Shown here one piece after another: positions 1 to 7,662 of a DNA stretch of 16,043 nt; the first letter of the stretch is position 1; each line of letters starts with the position of its first letter. Both the position numbers and the translations under genes were made by a program. Source of the DNA: Jatrophihabitans sp. (GTDB taxonomy: Bacteria; Actinomycetota; Actinomycetes; Mycobacteriales; Jatrophihabitantaceae); NCBI GenBank assembly GCA_025966255.1, contig JAOPVG010000150.1, positions 1-16,043 of the forward strand, given 5' to 3'. The notes below the pieces were generated by a model, which worked only from the letters and a program-made list of their open reading frames with translations, was not told the DNA's origin and did not search any database.

Positions 1-414
1 CGGCACCTCACCGTCGAACTCGACGGGTTGCGGGTGACCGTCTTCGTCTGCTATGACCTCCGTTTCGCCGACGAATTCTGGGCCGTCGCCCTGGACACCG
101 ACCTCTACGTCGTCGTCGCCAACTGGCCGAGCGTGCGGCACGAGCACTGGCGCACGCTGCTTCGGGCCCGAGCGATCGAGAACCAGGCCTACGTGGTCGG
201 CGCGAACCGCGTCGGCCGGGCCAAGAATCTCCCCCACAGCGGTGGGTCGACTGTCATCGACCCCCAAGGAAACGTGCTGGTTGAGGGCGGCGCGGACGAG
301 GAACTGGTGGTCGCCGACGTCGAACACACCGCCGTTCAGGAGACCCGGGCAAACTACCCATTCCTCGCAGACCGGCGTGGTTACGCCGACACGTACGCGT
401 CTCGCCCGTATTAA
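1..414 (+). CDS. Nitrilase-superfamily carbon-nitrogen hydrolase, C-terminal part
   Basis: The frame is open from base 1 to the TAA at 412-414, so the gene begins upstream of the window and only about 137 residues are visible. The motif VCYDLRF (Cys codon at 49-51) is the nucleophile elbow of the nitrilase superfamily. It is followed by VVVANWPSVR, by RARAIENQAYVVGANRVG, and by the SGGSTVIDPQGNVLVEG stretch that normally follows it. These match the omega-amidase/YafV-like branch, cytosolic enzymes that hydrolyse small amides such as alpha-ketoglutaramate. The substrate cannot be read from this fragment, and the Glu and Lys of the catalytic triad lie mostly upstream. TTG and GTG codons near base 28 are internal, because the frame continues to the left edge. 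It is separated from the next gene by 125 bases and is probably not in its operon. Confidence 0.88.
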   Translation, partial: RHLTVELDGLRVTVFVCYDLRFADEFWAVALDTDLYVVVANWPSVRHEHWRTLLRARAIENQAYVVGANRVGRAKNLPHSGGSTVIDPQGNVLVEGGADEELVVADVEHTAVQETRANYPFLADRRGYADTYASRPY

Positions 415-539
415 CTCTTGGTCACGATCCCCAGGGCAGTGGGCCAGAGGGGTTGCGATCTTCGCGGTTCAACGGCTTGAGTTCGTCGTTGGCTGCAGGA
501 CAGATCGTCCGCGCCGAGAACACAGGAGGTCACTCACAA
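415..539. other. Leader region before the transporter operon
   Basis: This 125-base non-coding stretch lies between the amidohydrolase stop and the binding-protein start. It must hold the operon promoter if the transporter is transcribed separately, but I see no convincing -10 (TANNNT) with a -35. A short symmetric element, TCAA-CGGC-TTGA, sits at about 469-480; it could be a weak operator half-site pair or chance. The ribosome binding site at the right end is listed separately. Confidence 0.3.
524..530 (+). promoter_or_regulatory. Strong Shine-Dalgarno that fixes the binding-protein start
   Basis: AGGAGGT at 524-530 lies nine bases before the GTG at 540-542. It decides the start: a longer in-frame reading from about 453 has no such site and would put some 29 residues of non-signal sequence in front of an otherwise clear lipoprotein signal peptide. 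Confidence 0.85.
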
Positions 540-2255
540 GTGAGAGTCCATAGAGGCAAAGCGCTTGCCGTGGGGGTTGCGATCCTCGCCCTCGGGGCGG
601 CGGCATGCTCCAGCGGCGGCAGCGGGAGCGGCGGCAGCGGGAAGGGCCAGCTGATCTGGGGGGAGCCCACCGCGTTCCCCGGCAACCTGTTCCCCATCAT
701 CGCGGCCGGCAACTCGACCGCCATCGGGAACCTGGACGTGCGCGTGAACGTCGGCGCCTTCCGGGTCACGCCGAACATCGCGTACCAACCCGACCCGGAC
801 CAGGTCACCAGCGCGACTTCGTCGCTTGTGAACGGCCAGCAGGTCGTCGACATCAAGATCAACCCGAAGGCCGTCTGGGACGACGGCAAGCCGATCACGG
901 CCGCCGACTACCAGTTCACCGCGTCCGCACAGAAGTCACAGGACCCGGCCAAGGGTGGCTGCCCGGACATTTTGGGCACCGTCGGCTTCGATCAGATCGA
1001 GAAGAGCCAAGCGGTCAGCGACAAGGAAGTGAAGTTCACCTTCATCAAGGGCAAGCCGTTCGCTGACTGGAAGGGTCTGTTCTCCGGTGGCACCGCCCTC
1101 ATCCTGTCCAAGCACATCATCGACCAGGGCGACCCGGTCAAGACCTGCGCGTACCTGAAGAAGGGCTGGCCCGTGGCCGGCGGCGTCCCGGTGGGCGCGA
1201 GCAACGGCCCGTGGCTGCTCCAAGCGAAGAACATCGACGTTGCGAAGAAGATCGTCACGCTGGTGCCGAACCCGAAGTACTGGGGCGCGAAGCCGAAGCT
1301 GGCTCGCCTGGTCTACGCCAGCATCGGCTCGACGTCGGACACCAACGTCAAGGCTCTGAAGAACCAGGAAGTCAACATCATCTACCCGCAGCCGCAGCTC
1401 GACCTGGTTGCGAACCTCAAGCAGCTGAGTGGCGTCACCACGTCGGTCAGCTTCGGTGTCCAGTTCGAGCACCTCGACTTCAACACGAAGGACCCGCTGC
1501 TCGCGCACCCCGAGGTTCGTAAGGCGATCGCACTGGCGATGGACCGTAAGGCCCTCGTCGATGCCACTGTCGGCAAGTTCAGTGACAAGGCGCAGGTTCT
1601 GAACAACCGCCTCGTCCTGAACACCCAGACCGGCTACGTGGACAACGGCGCGGGTTACACGACCCAGAACATCGCCAAGGCCAAGTCGTTGATCGAGAGC
1701 ATCGGCGGCAAGATGGGGCCGGACGGCATCTACACGATCGGCGGGAAGCCGCTGACGTTCAAGGTCATCACCACGCAGCAGAACCCGCTGCGCGACCAGA
1801 CCATCGCGACGATTGCCGCGCAGGTGAAGCAGGCCGGCATCAAGCTGACCGAGTTCGCCGACCCGGACATCTTCGAGGACAAGAGCCACCCGAACTCTCT
1901 CGAGGCCGAGGGCTTCCAGATCGCGCTGTTCGCTTGGGTCGGCTCGCCGTCCCTGTCGTCGAACAACTCGATCTACCTGCCCCACACCCCGACGGGCGGC
2001 GGCGGTCAGAACTACACCCAGGGCGCCGACCCGATCGTCAACGACCAGCTGAACAAGCTGGCCACGGCGCTGACCACTCAGGCCGAGATTGACGCGGCGA
2101 ATGCTGCAGACAAGCAGTTGTGGCAGGACATGTTCACGATTCCGCTGTACCAGAAGCCCACGTTGCTCTCGTACACGAACAACGTGAGCGGTCTCGCTGA
2201 CAACCCCACCCTGGCCGGTCCGTTGTGGAACTCGGACGGCTTCTCCCTGAAGTAA
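540..2255 (+). CDS. ABC transporter substrate-binding lipoprotein, family 5 (peptide type)
   Basis: A 571-residue extracytoplasmic solute-binding protein of the DppA/OppA family (SBP family 5), which captures peptides or related solutes and delivers them to the membrane permeases. The GTG start is chosen from the AGGAGGT site and the signal peptide that follows: MRVHRGK, a hydrophobic run, then LGAAAC with Cys23 as the likely lipidated residue, and a Ser/Gly-rich linker (SSGGSGSGGSGKG). The -3 residue of the lipobox is Ala rather than Leu, which is slightly unusual. Family features include ITAADYQFTASAQK near residue 125, NGPWLLQAKN and VTLVPNPKYWG around 225-250, and HPEVRKAIALAMDRKALVD around 330. 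The length suits the family. It is the first gene of the transporter operon, and a stem-loop follows its stop codon. The ligand cannot be told from sequence. Mycobacterial LpqW is a relative that does not transport, but here full permease and ATPase genes follow, so uptake is the likely role. Confidence 0.92.
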   Translation: MRVHRGKALAVGVAILALGAAACSSGGSGSGGSGKGQLIWGEPTAFPGNLFPIIAAGNSTAIGNLDVRVNVGAFRVTPNIAYQPDPDQVTSATSSLVNGQQVVDIKINPKAVWDDGKPITAADYQFTASAQKSQDPAKGGCPDILGTVGFDQIEKSQAVSDKEVKFTFIKGKPFADWKGLFSGGTALILSKHIIDQGDPVKTCAYLKKGWPVAGGVPVGASNGPWLLQAKNIDVAKKIVTLVPNPKYWGAKPKLARLVYASIGSTSDTNVKALKNQEVNIIYPQPQLDLVANLKQLSGVTTSVSFGVQFEHLDFNTKDPLLAHPEVRKAIALAMDRKALVDATVGKFSDKAQVLNNRLVLNTQTGYVDNGAGYTTQNIAKAKSLIESIGGKMGPDGIYTIGGKPLTFKVITTQQNPLRDQTIATIAAQVKQAGIKLTEFADPDIFEDKSHPNSLEAEGFQIALFAWVGSPSLSSNNSIYLPHTPTGGGGQNYTQGADPIVNDQLNKLATALTTQAEIDAANAADKQLWQDMFTIPLYQKPTLLSYTNNVSGLADNPTLAGPLWNSDGFSLK

Positions 2256-2412
2256 TCTCGACGAGCATTGGTGCCGGAGCCCTATCTGGGCTCCGGCACC
2301 ACTGCAACCCCAAAGGTGACGGCGGACGGCAACCCCGCTAGCCGTCGCAACGGCTACTGTTCTGTGTCACCCGCGCCATCATCGCGTGTGACTGAGTGGA
2401 CGAGGTGTTTCA
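2256..2412. other. Intergenic region with stem-loops inside the transporter operon
   Basis: This 157-base gap separates the binding-protein gene from the first permease gene. Besides the strong stem-loop at 2269-2301 it holds a small hairpin, TAGCCGT-CGCA-ACGGCTA (2339-2356). There is also an imperfect symmetric stretch at 2366-2392 (GTCAC ... GTGAC, with a further four matching pairs after one mismatch) just before the permease ribosome binding site. The sequence GAGGT at 2402-2406, six bases before the ATG, is the likely permease Shine-Dalgarno. No promoter stands out. Confidence 0.45.
2269..2301 (+). terminator. Strong stem-loop after the binding-protein gene (attenuator or mRNA stabiliser)
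   Basis: A perfect 14-bp stem pairs 2269-2282 with 2288-2301 around a five-base loop; the core arms are GTGCCGGAGCC and GGCTCCGGCAC. It begins 13 bases after the TAA of the binding-protein gene. No run of T follows, so it is not a classic intrinsic terminator. In binding-protein transport operons such hairpins usually protect the upstream mRNA from 3' decay or stop part of the transcripts, giving more binding protein than permease. That role is inferred. Confidence 0.65.
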
Positions 2413-3426
2413 ATGCTGATCTTCACGATCCGCCGTCTGATCGGCAGCGTGCTGGTCCTGATCGTGACATCGGTGCTGGTCTTCTGGTACGTCGCGAGTT
2501 CCTATGACCCGCTGAAGCCGTTCCGGCAGTCCAACCCGCCGCGGTCCGCGGCCTTCATGGCCCACCAGGCGCACGTTTACCACCTCGACCAGTCGGTGCC
2601 GGTGCGGTATTGGAACTGGCTGACGCACCTGATCGATCCCAGTTCCAGCTTCCCGTTCATTGGCTTCAACTTCGGCGTCGACACTCAGGGCCAGGCGATC
2701 GCCGGTCAGCTGGGCCAACGGCTCGAAGTGACCTCGCGCATGATCATCGGCGCCGTCATCCTGGCCGTCGTCCTCGCGATAGTGCTGGGCGTGCTCGCCG
2801 GCGTGCGGCGGGACAAGCCGGTCGACATCGGCGTCACCATCCTGACCTTCATTCTCATCGCCCTCCCGACGTTCTGGTTCGCCGCCGTGCTCAAGCAGTT
2901 CGCGATCAACCTCAACCAAGACGTCTTCCATGATCAGTTCTTCCAGACGACGTTCGAGGAATCACCCGGTATCGAGTCCTACGGAACGTCCGGTCAAATC
3001 TTCACCGATCAGTTCAAGCACTTAATTCTGCCGACGCTGTCCCTCGGACTGCTCACCACGGCCAGCTGGATCAGATACCAGCGCGCGTCCACCATCGAAG
3101 TGCTCGACGCCGATTTCATGCGCCTCGCGCGGGCCAAGGGCGTCCGCAACCGAACCGTCGTGCGGCGGCACGGACTGCGCAACGCGCTCATCCCGCTCGT
3201 CACCGTTATGGCGATCGACATCGGGGCCCTGTTCGGTGGCGCGATCATCACCGAGCAGGTCTACGCCTGGCACGGTATGGGTGATTTCCTCAGCCTCGCG
3301 TTCAACCGAGAGGACACGTACGCGGTGATCGGCTGGGTCATGGTCGCTGCGATATTTGTGGTCCTCTTCAACCTGTTCGCGGACCTGTTATACGCCGTCC
3401 TCGATCCACGAATACGTTTGTCCTGA
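2413..3426 (+). CDS. ABC transporter permease, DppB type
   Basis: A 337-residue inner-membrane permease of the peptide/nickel importer family (BPD_transp_1 fold), one half of the transmembrane channel. It opens with MLIFTIRRLIGSVLVLIVTS, the usual DppB beginning with one N-terminal helix. A long external segment (about 31-100) follows, then helices near 108-130, 138-160, 204-222, 258-280 and 303-330. The cytoplasmic coupling loop with the EAA motif is clear at about 232-257 (DADFMRLARAKGVRN ... GLRNALIPLV), and the protein ends with the family signature LDPRIRLS. The ATG has GAGGT six bases upstream. The external loop contains HLDQSVPVRYWNWL, the usual LGLDxPxxxxY region of the family in variant form. 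It lies 27 bases before the second permease gene and is surely co-transcribed with it. Confidence 0.95.
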   Translation: MLIFTIRRLIGSVLVLIVTSVLVFWYVASSYDPLKPFRQSNPPRSAAFMAHQAHVYHLDQSVPVRYWNWLTHLIDPSSSFPFIGFNFGVDTQGQAIAGQLGQRLEVTSRMIIGAVILAVVLAIVLGVLAGVRRDKPVDIGVTILTFILIALPTFWFAAVLKQFAINLNQDVFHDQFFQTTFEESPGIESYGTSGQIFTDQFKHLILPTLSLGLLTTASWIRYQRASTIEVLDADFMRLARAKGVRNRTVVRRHGLRNALIPLVTVMAIDIGALFGGAIITEQVYAWHGMGDFLSLAFNREDTYAVIGWVMVAAIFVVLFNLFADLLYAVLDPRIRLS

Positions 3427-3453
3427 CGAGCCGAGACGCGAGGAAGGACTCCA

Positions 3454-4398
3454 ATGGCAATCTCATCAGAAGTCGAGCTCGTCACCCCGGTCGGCAACCA
3501 GTCGCCGGAGCTGGACGAGGGTTTCGGCTCGGCGTCGCGGTCCCAGGGCCGGCTGGCCCTCAGCCGGTTCCTCCGCAGCCCGATGTCGATGATCTCGACG
3601 ATCGTATTCGTCGGCATTGTCGGCTTCTGCTTCATCTACCCGTATTTCTACAAATGGAATTTCGCCACGCCCGATCTCCGCAAGGTCGCGCAGTCGGCGC
3701 ATCCCGGGCAGGCCGGCCACATCCTGGGCACTGACGAGACCGGCTTCGACCTGTTCGCCCGGTTGATGCGAGGCACCCAACGAGATTTCGTGATCATGGT
3801 CGCGTCGACGTTCGTCACCCTCGTCATCGGTATCGCGATCGGTGCGATCGCCGGCTACTTCGGTTCGATCGCCGACAACCTGCTCATGCGCTTCGTCGAC
3901 GTCATGCTCTCCGTGCCCGTCCTCGTTATTCTGATCATCTACGGAAACCGGCACCCGAACATGGGTGCGTTGCAGTTGGGCGTGGTGCTCGGTGTCTTCG
4001 GCTGGATGGGATTGAGCAGGCTCGTGCGCGCGCAGTTCCTCGGCCTGAAGGAACGAGAATTCGTCGAGGCCGCGCATGCGATGGGGGCCAGCAACAGCCG
4101 GATCATCTTCCGGCATCTGATCCCGAACTCGATGGGCACGATCCTGGTGTTCGGCACGATCTTCGCCGCCATCTCGATCGTCCTCGAGACGTCACTGACC
4201 TTCCTGGGTGTTGGCGTGCATCAGCCCGATACGTCGCTCGGTCTGCTGATCACGACCGGCGTGAACGCCGCGGACACCAGGCCGTGGCTGTTCTACTACC
4301 CCGGCATCCTCATCGTGATTATTGTGCTCGCGGTGAACCTGATCGGTGAGGGCATCCGTAATGCCCTGGACCCACGGCACAACCGGGTGCGCGACTGA
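3454..4398 (+). CDS. ABC transporter permease, DppC type
   Basis: A 314-residue permease, partner of the preceding DppB-type protein. A soluble N-terminal tail of about 40 residues leads to the first helix (about 47-63). The extracellular hallmark follows, HILGTDETGFDLFARLMRG (89-107), matching the HPLGTDxxGRDxxSR signature of DppC proteins. Helices lie near 113-134, 147-163, 172-190, 227-250 and 283-300. The EAA coupling loop is REFVEAAHAMGASNSRIIFR at about 201-220, and the C-terminus carries GEGIRNALDPR. The Shine-Dalgarno is AGGAAGG at 3441-3447, six bases before the ATG. The stop TGA shares its last base with the ATG of the following ATPase gene (TGATG), indicating translational coupling. 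Confidence 0.95.
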   Translation: MAISSEVELVTPVGNQSPELDEGFGSASRSQGRLALSRFLRSPMSMISTIVFVGIVGFCFIYPYFYKWNFATPDLRKVAQSAHPGQAGHILGTDETGFDLFARLMRGTQRDFVIMVASTFVTLVIGIAIGAIAGYFGSIADNLLMRFVDVMLSVPVLVILIIYGNRHPNMGALQLGVVLGVFGWMGLSRLVRAQFLGLKEREFVEAAHAMGASNSRIIFRHLIPNSMGTILVFGTIFAAISIVLETSLTFLGVGVHQPDTSLGLLITTGVNAADTRPWLFYYPGILIVIIVLAVNLIGEGIRNALDPRHNRVRD

Positions 4399-5708
4399 TG
4401 CGAAGCACGAAAGACAACAGCAAGGACTCCGGGACAGCCGGGGGCACGGACACCGAGGTCGAGTTCGAGGTCGCCGAACCTCGTCCGGCGAGCGCGGGCG
4501 AGGTGCTGCTCCGCGTCGAGAACCTCGACGTGTCCTTCGGCACGGTGCATGCCGTGCGCGGCGTCAGCTACGAGGTCCGCCGCGGTGAAACGCTCGGCAT
4601 CGTCGGCGAATCGGGGTCCGGCAAGTCGGTGACCTCGATGGCGGTCATGGGGCTGTTGCCCAAGAACGCCAAGATCACCGGCTCGGTGCGCTTCCAGGGC
4701 GACGAGTTGCTTGGCACGTCGGACAAGGTGATGTCGGCGGTCCGCGGCAAGAAGGTCGCGATGATCTTCCAGGACCCGATGACATCGCTGGACCCCGTCT
4801 TCAAGGTCGGCGCGCAGATCGTCGAGACGCTGCGCGTCCACGACAAGTCGATGTCCCGCCAGGCCGCCCGAGCCCGGGCGCTGGAGCTGCTCAACATCGT
4901 CGGCATTCCCAATGCCGAGGCGCGGATCGACAACTTTCCGCACGAGTTCTCGGGCGGCATGCGCCAGCGCGTCGTCATCGCCATCGCCATGGCGAACAAC
5001 CCCGACGTGATCATCGCCGACGAGCCGACCACCGCCCTCGACGTCACGGTGCAAGCGACCGTCCTCGAGGCGATGAAGGCGGCGCAGCGTGAGACCGGTG
5101 CGGCGCTGATCCTCATCACCCACGACCTCGGCATCATCGCCGGGGTGGCCGAACGCGTGCTCGTGATGTACGCGGGCAAGGCCGTCGAGATAGGCAGCGT
5201 CGACGACGTGTTCTACCGGCCCCGGATGCCGTACACGGTGGGGCTGCTGAATTCCCTGCCCCGCCTGGACGTCGACGAGAAGGTGCGGCTGACGCCGATC
5301 ATCGGTACGCCGCCGTCGCTGCAGCACCTGCCGGCCGGGTGCCCGTTCAGTCCGCGCTGCCCCCTGCACAAGCCGGAGTGCAGCGCGGCCGAGCCCGACC
5401 TCGTCCAGGTCGACGGGCACGACAAGCACTGGGCCGCCTGCATCCGGGCCCACGAGCTCGAAGGACAGGACCGCTACGAGGCTGGGGAGATCTTCGAGAC
5501 CACGAGTATCGACGACGGTCTGCCCGCGGACGCCCTGCTGTTGTCCGGCGCGACCGGCCCGGACGACGAGCCAGACGCAGTGACCGCGGCCGGCTCCGCA
5601 CCGTCATCGGAGGCAGCGGATCCGGGCCGCCATTCGGCCGATGTCGGGCGCGGCAGTGACAGCTCCCAGATTCGCCCGTCGGGCGACGAGGCCGGAGGTA
5701 TGCCGTGA
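4398..5708 (+). CDS. ABC transporter ATP-binding protein, DppD/OppD type, with extended ends
   Basis: A 436-residue cytoplasmic ATPase that powers the importer. Walker A is GESGSGKS (70-77), the Q-loop glutamine is Gln125 in IFQDP, the ABC signature is FSGGMRQR (184-191), Walker B is VIIADEP (204-210) and the switch histidine is His242. The oligopeptide-type C-terminal domain carries four cysteines (315, 321, 328, 348); in DppD/OppD proteins these can hold an iron-sulfur cluster. Two oddities: the ATP-binding domain is preceded by about 35 acidic residues, and after the last cysteine there are about 80 extra residues rich in Asp, Glu, Ser, Gly and Ala, so the protein is some 100 residues longer than usual. 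The ATG at 4398 overlaps the previous stop but has no good Shine-Dalgarno; a GTG at 4503 would give a conventional N-terminus, so the start is uncertain. The end overlaps the next gene by four bases. Confidence 0.93.
   Translation: MRSTKDNSKDSGTAGGTDTEVEFEVAEPRPASAGEVLLRVENLDVSFGTVHAVRGVSYEVRRGETLGIVGESGSGKSVTSMAVMGLLPKNAKITGSVRFQGDELLGTSDKVMSAVRGKKVAMIFQDPMTSLDPVFKVGAQIVETLRVHDKSMSRQAARARALELLNIVGIPNAEARIDNFPHEFSGGMRQRVVIAIAMANNPDVIIADEPTTALDVTVQATVLEAMKAAQRETGAALILITHDLGIIAGVAERVLVMYAGKAVEIGSVDDVFYRPRMPYTVGLLNSLPRLDVDEKVRLTPIIGTPPSLQHLPAGCPFSPRCPLHKPECSAAEPDLVQVDGHDKHWAACIRAHELEGQDRYEAGEIFETTSIDDGLPADALLLSGATGPDDEPDAVTAAGSAPSSEAADPGRHSADVGRGSDSSQIRPSGDEAGGMP
5694..5699 (+). promoter_or_regulatory. 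Shine-Dalgarno of the second ATPase gene
   Basis: GGAGGT at 5694-5699 lies inside the end of the first ATPase gene, five bases before the GTG at 5705. It supports the GTGA overlap start. An alternative in-frame ATG at about 5720 has no comparable site. Confidence 0.75.
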
Positions 5709-6760
5709 GTTCGGTGGCGATGACGAAGCCTGGTCCGGTGATCCCGCAGGGCGAGCCCATCCTGCGCATCACCGGGCTGGAGAAGTACTTCCCGATCCGG
5801 AGCCGGATCCTCAAGCGTGTGGTCGGCAACGTCAAGGCCGTCGACGGCATCACCTTCGACGTCTATCCGGGCGAGATCTTGGGTCTGGTCGGCGAGTCCG
5901 GGTGCGGCAAGTCGACGTCCGGCCGGGCGATCCTGAACCTGCAGCCGGCCACCAAGGGCAGCGTGCTGTTCGAAGGCCGGGAGCTCACCGGGCTCTCCCG
6001 CACCCGCATGCGTCCGGTGCGCCGCGAGATCCAGCTCGTGTTCCAGGACCCGTACGCCTCCCTGGATCCCCGCATGCAGGTGCAGCGGATCATCGCCGAG
6101 CCACTGGTGATCCACAAGGTGGCCTCGGGCCAGCAACTCCATGAGCGCGTGCAGGAACTGATGCAGCTGGTCGGGCTCAACCCCGAGCACTCCAGCCGCT
6201 ACCCGCACGAATTCTCCGGCGGTCAGCGGCAGCGCATCGGCATCGCTCGTGCCCTCGCCCTGAACCCGAAGATGCTGATCCTCGACGAGCCGGTGTCCGC
6301 CCTCGACGTCTCCATCCAGGCCGGCGTCATCAACCTGCTCGACGACCTCCGCGAGCGGCTCGGCTTGAGCTATATCTTCATCGCCCACGACCTGTCCGTC
6401 GTGCGGCACATCTCCGACCGCATCGCGGTGATGTACCTGGGCAAGATCGTCGAGCTCGCCACCACCGAGGATCTCTTCGCCAAGCCTGCGCACCCGTACA
6501 CCCAGGCGTTGCTGTCGGCGATCCCGCTGCCCGACCCGCGCCGGGAGCGCACGCGCAAGCGGATCCTGTTGGAGGGCGACCTGCCCAGCCCGGCCAACCC
6601 CCCGTCGGGCTGCCGGTTCCGCACCCGCTGCCCGAAGTTCGCGAACGTCCTCAGCGAGGACGAGCAGCAGCGCTGCATCGACGAGGAGCCACCCAACGAG
6701 ATCCGCGACGTCGGCCACCCGGTGGCCTGCCACTACGCGGCCATCGAGAAGGTGCTCTGA
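5705..6760 (+). CDS. ABC transporter ATP-binding protein, DppF/OppF type
   Basis: A 351-residue cytoplasmic ATPase, the second nucleotide-binding subunit of the importer; it pairs with the preceding ATPase to drive transport. Walker A is GESGCGKS (63-70), the Q-loop is LVFQDP (Gln114), the signature is SGGQRQR (171-177), Walker B is LILDEP (191-196) and the switch histidine is His228. The C-terminal oligopeptide domain has [21 protein letters not shown] ending around 310, and cysteines at 303, 309, 324 and 342, the same four-cysteine arrangement as its partner. GTG start with GGAGGT upstream; the start overlaps the previous stop (GTGA). Length is normal for the family. The stop at 6758-6760 is overlapped by the apparent CTG start of mshB, so this gene and mshB are translationally linked. 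Confidence 0.95.
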   Translation: MSSVAMTKPGPVIPQGEPILRITGLEKYFPIRSRILKRVVGNVKAVDGITFDVYPGEILGLVGESGCGKSTSGRAILNLQPATKGSVLFEGRELTGLSRTRMRPVRREIQLVFQDPYASLDPRMQVQRIIAEPLVIHKVASGQQLHERVQELMQLVGLNPEHSSRYPHEFSGGQRQRIGIARALALNPKMLILDEPVSALDVSIQAGVINLLDDLRERLGLSYIFIAHDLSVVRHISDRIAVMYLGKIVELATTEDLFAKPAHPYTQALLSAIPLPDPRRERTRKRILLEGDLPSPANPPSGCRFRTRCPKFANVLSEDEQQRCIDEEPPNEIRDVGHPVACHYAAIEKVL

Positions 6761-7662
6761 GCGAGCCGTCGGACCAGCGGCGCCTGCTGCTGGTCCACGC
6801 CCATCCCGACGACGAGTCGATCACGACCGGCGCGACGATGGCCTACTACGCGGCGCAGGGCGTCCACGTCACGCTGCTCACCTGCACGCTCGGCGAGGAG
6901 GGTGAAATCCTCGTCCCGGAGTTCGCTCAGCTCGAGGCGGCACAGGCCGATCAACTCGGCGGCCTGCGCATCGGTGAACTCGACGCCGCCATGCAGGCTC
7001 TCGGCGTCACCGACCACCGCTTCCTCGGTGGCCCGGGTCGGTTCCGCGACAGCGGGATGATGGGCACGCCGGCCAACCAGCACCCGCGCGCGTTCTGGCG
7101 GGCCGACTCCGATCCCGACGTCCTGGCGGCGGCCGTGGCGGCCGCCGTAGAGGTGGTGCGCGACGTCCGTCCGCAGGTGATCGTCACCTACGACGACAAC
7201 GGTGACTACGGCCATCCCGACCACATCATGGCGCACCGAATCGCGACGGCGGCCGCTGCGTCGGCGGCCGATCCGGCCTACGGCGCGGGCGATCCCTGGA
7301 CGGTGTCAAAGGTCTACTGGACGGCCACGCCGAAGTCGGTACTCAAGCGCGGCTTCGAGGCGGTCGGCAACACCGCCGATCTTCCGTTCGGGGTGGCGAG
7401 TGTGGACGAACTGCCCTTCGGCGTGGCGGACGAGCTGGTGACGACGGCCGTGGACGCCACGGGTTTCGGCGAGGCCAAGCTGGCCGCACTGCGGGCCCAC
7501 CGCACCCAGATCGTCGTTGACGGTGGGTTCTTCGCGCTTTCTAACATGCTCGGCCGCGAGGCACTGAGCGTCGAGCACTTCCGCCTCGTGCAGGGCGAAG
7601 CCGCCGGCGACCGGGACGCCGAAGGCCGCGAGCGCGATCTGTTCGCCGGTATCGAGGCATGA
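6757..7662 (+). CDS. mshB: MshB, GlcNAc-inositol deacetylase of mycothiol biosynthesis, probable CTG start
   Basis: A zinc enzyme of the LmbE/PIG-L family that removes the acetyl group from GlcNAc-Ins, the second committed step to mycothiol. From a CTG at 6757 it has 301 residues, matching the family, and begins [20 protein letters not shown], very like M. tuberculosis MshB as I recall it. The zinc motif AHPDDE (His16, Asp18, Asp19) and the second motif GHPDH (His153, Asp155, His156) are both intact; TCTLGEEGE and the WTVSKVYWT segment are also typical. The first ATG in frame is at 6838, after the AHPDDE motif, and a start there would remove the metal site. No ATG, GTG or TTG exists in frame between the preceding coding region and the motif. 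CTG at 6757 overlaps the ATPase stop (CTGA) and has AGAAGG at 6747-6752, four bases upstream. Family assignment is firm; the start is inferred. Confidence 0.9.
   Translation: MSEPSDQRRLLLVHAHPDDESITTGATMAYYAAQGVHVTLLTCTLGEEGEILVPEFAQLEAAQADQLGGLRIGELDAAMQALGVTDHRFLGGPGRFRDSGMMGTPANQHPRAFWRADSDPDVLAAAVAAAVEVVRDVRPQVIVTYDDNGDYGHPDHIMAHRIATAAAASAADPAYGAGDPWTVSKVYWTATPKSVLKRGFEAVGNTADLPFGVASVDELPFGVADELVTTAVDATGFGEAKLAALRAHRTQIVVDGGFFALSNMLGREALSVEHFRLVQGEAAGDRDAEGRERDLFAGIEA

Noticed and set aside
453..539. Upstream in-frame extension of the binding protein
   Set aside because: The 29 extra codons lack a Shine-Dalgarno and would bury the lipoprotein signal peptide; AGGAGGT before 540 decides the start.
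540..2255. LpqW-like non-transport lipoprotein instead of a transport binding protein
   Set aside because: The position near mshB recalls LpqW, but complete permease and ATPase genes follow directly, so a transport role is simpler. It is not fully excluded.
4296..5453. Open frame of about 385 codons on the - strand opposite the first ATPase gene
   Set aside because: Composition is typical of an antisense shadow, with no recognisable motif and no ribosome binding site.
5474..6733. Long open frame of about 419 codons on the - strand opposite the second ATPase gene
   Set aside because: It is a mirror frame caused by high GC; the + strand carries complete ABC-ATPase motifs and the - strand product shows no domain.
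6838..6840. ATG as the mshB start
   Set aside because: It lies after the AHPDDE zinc motif and would give an inactive truncated enzyme.
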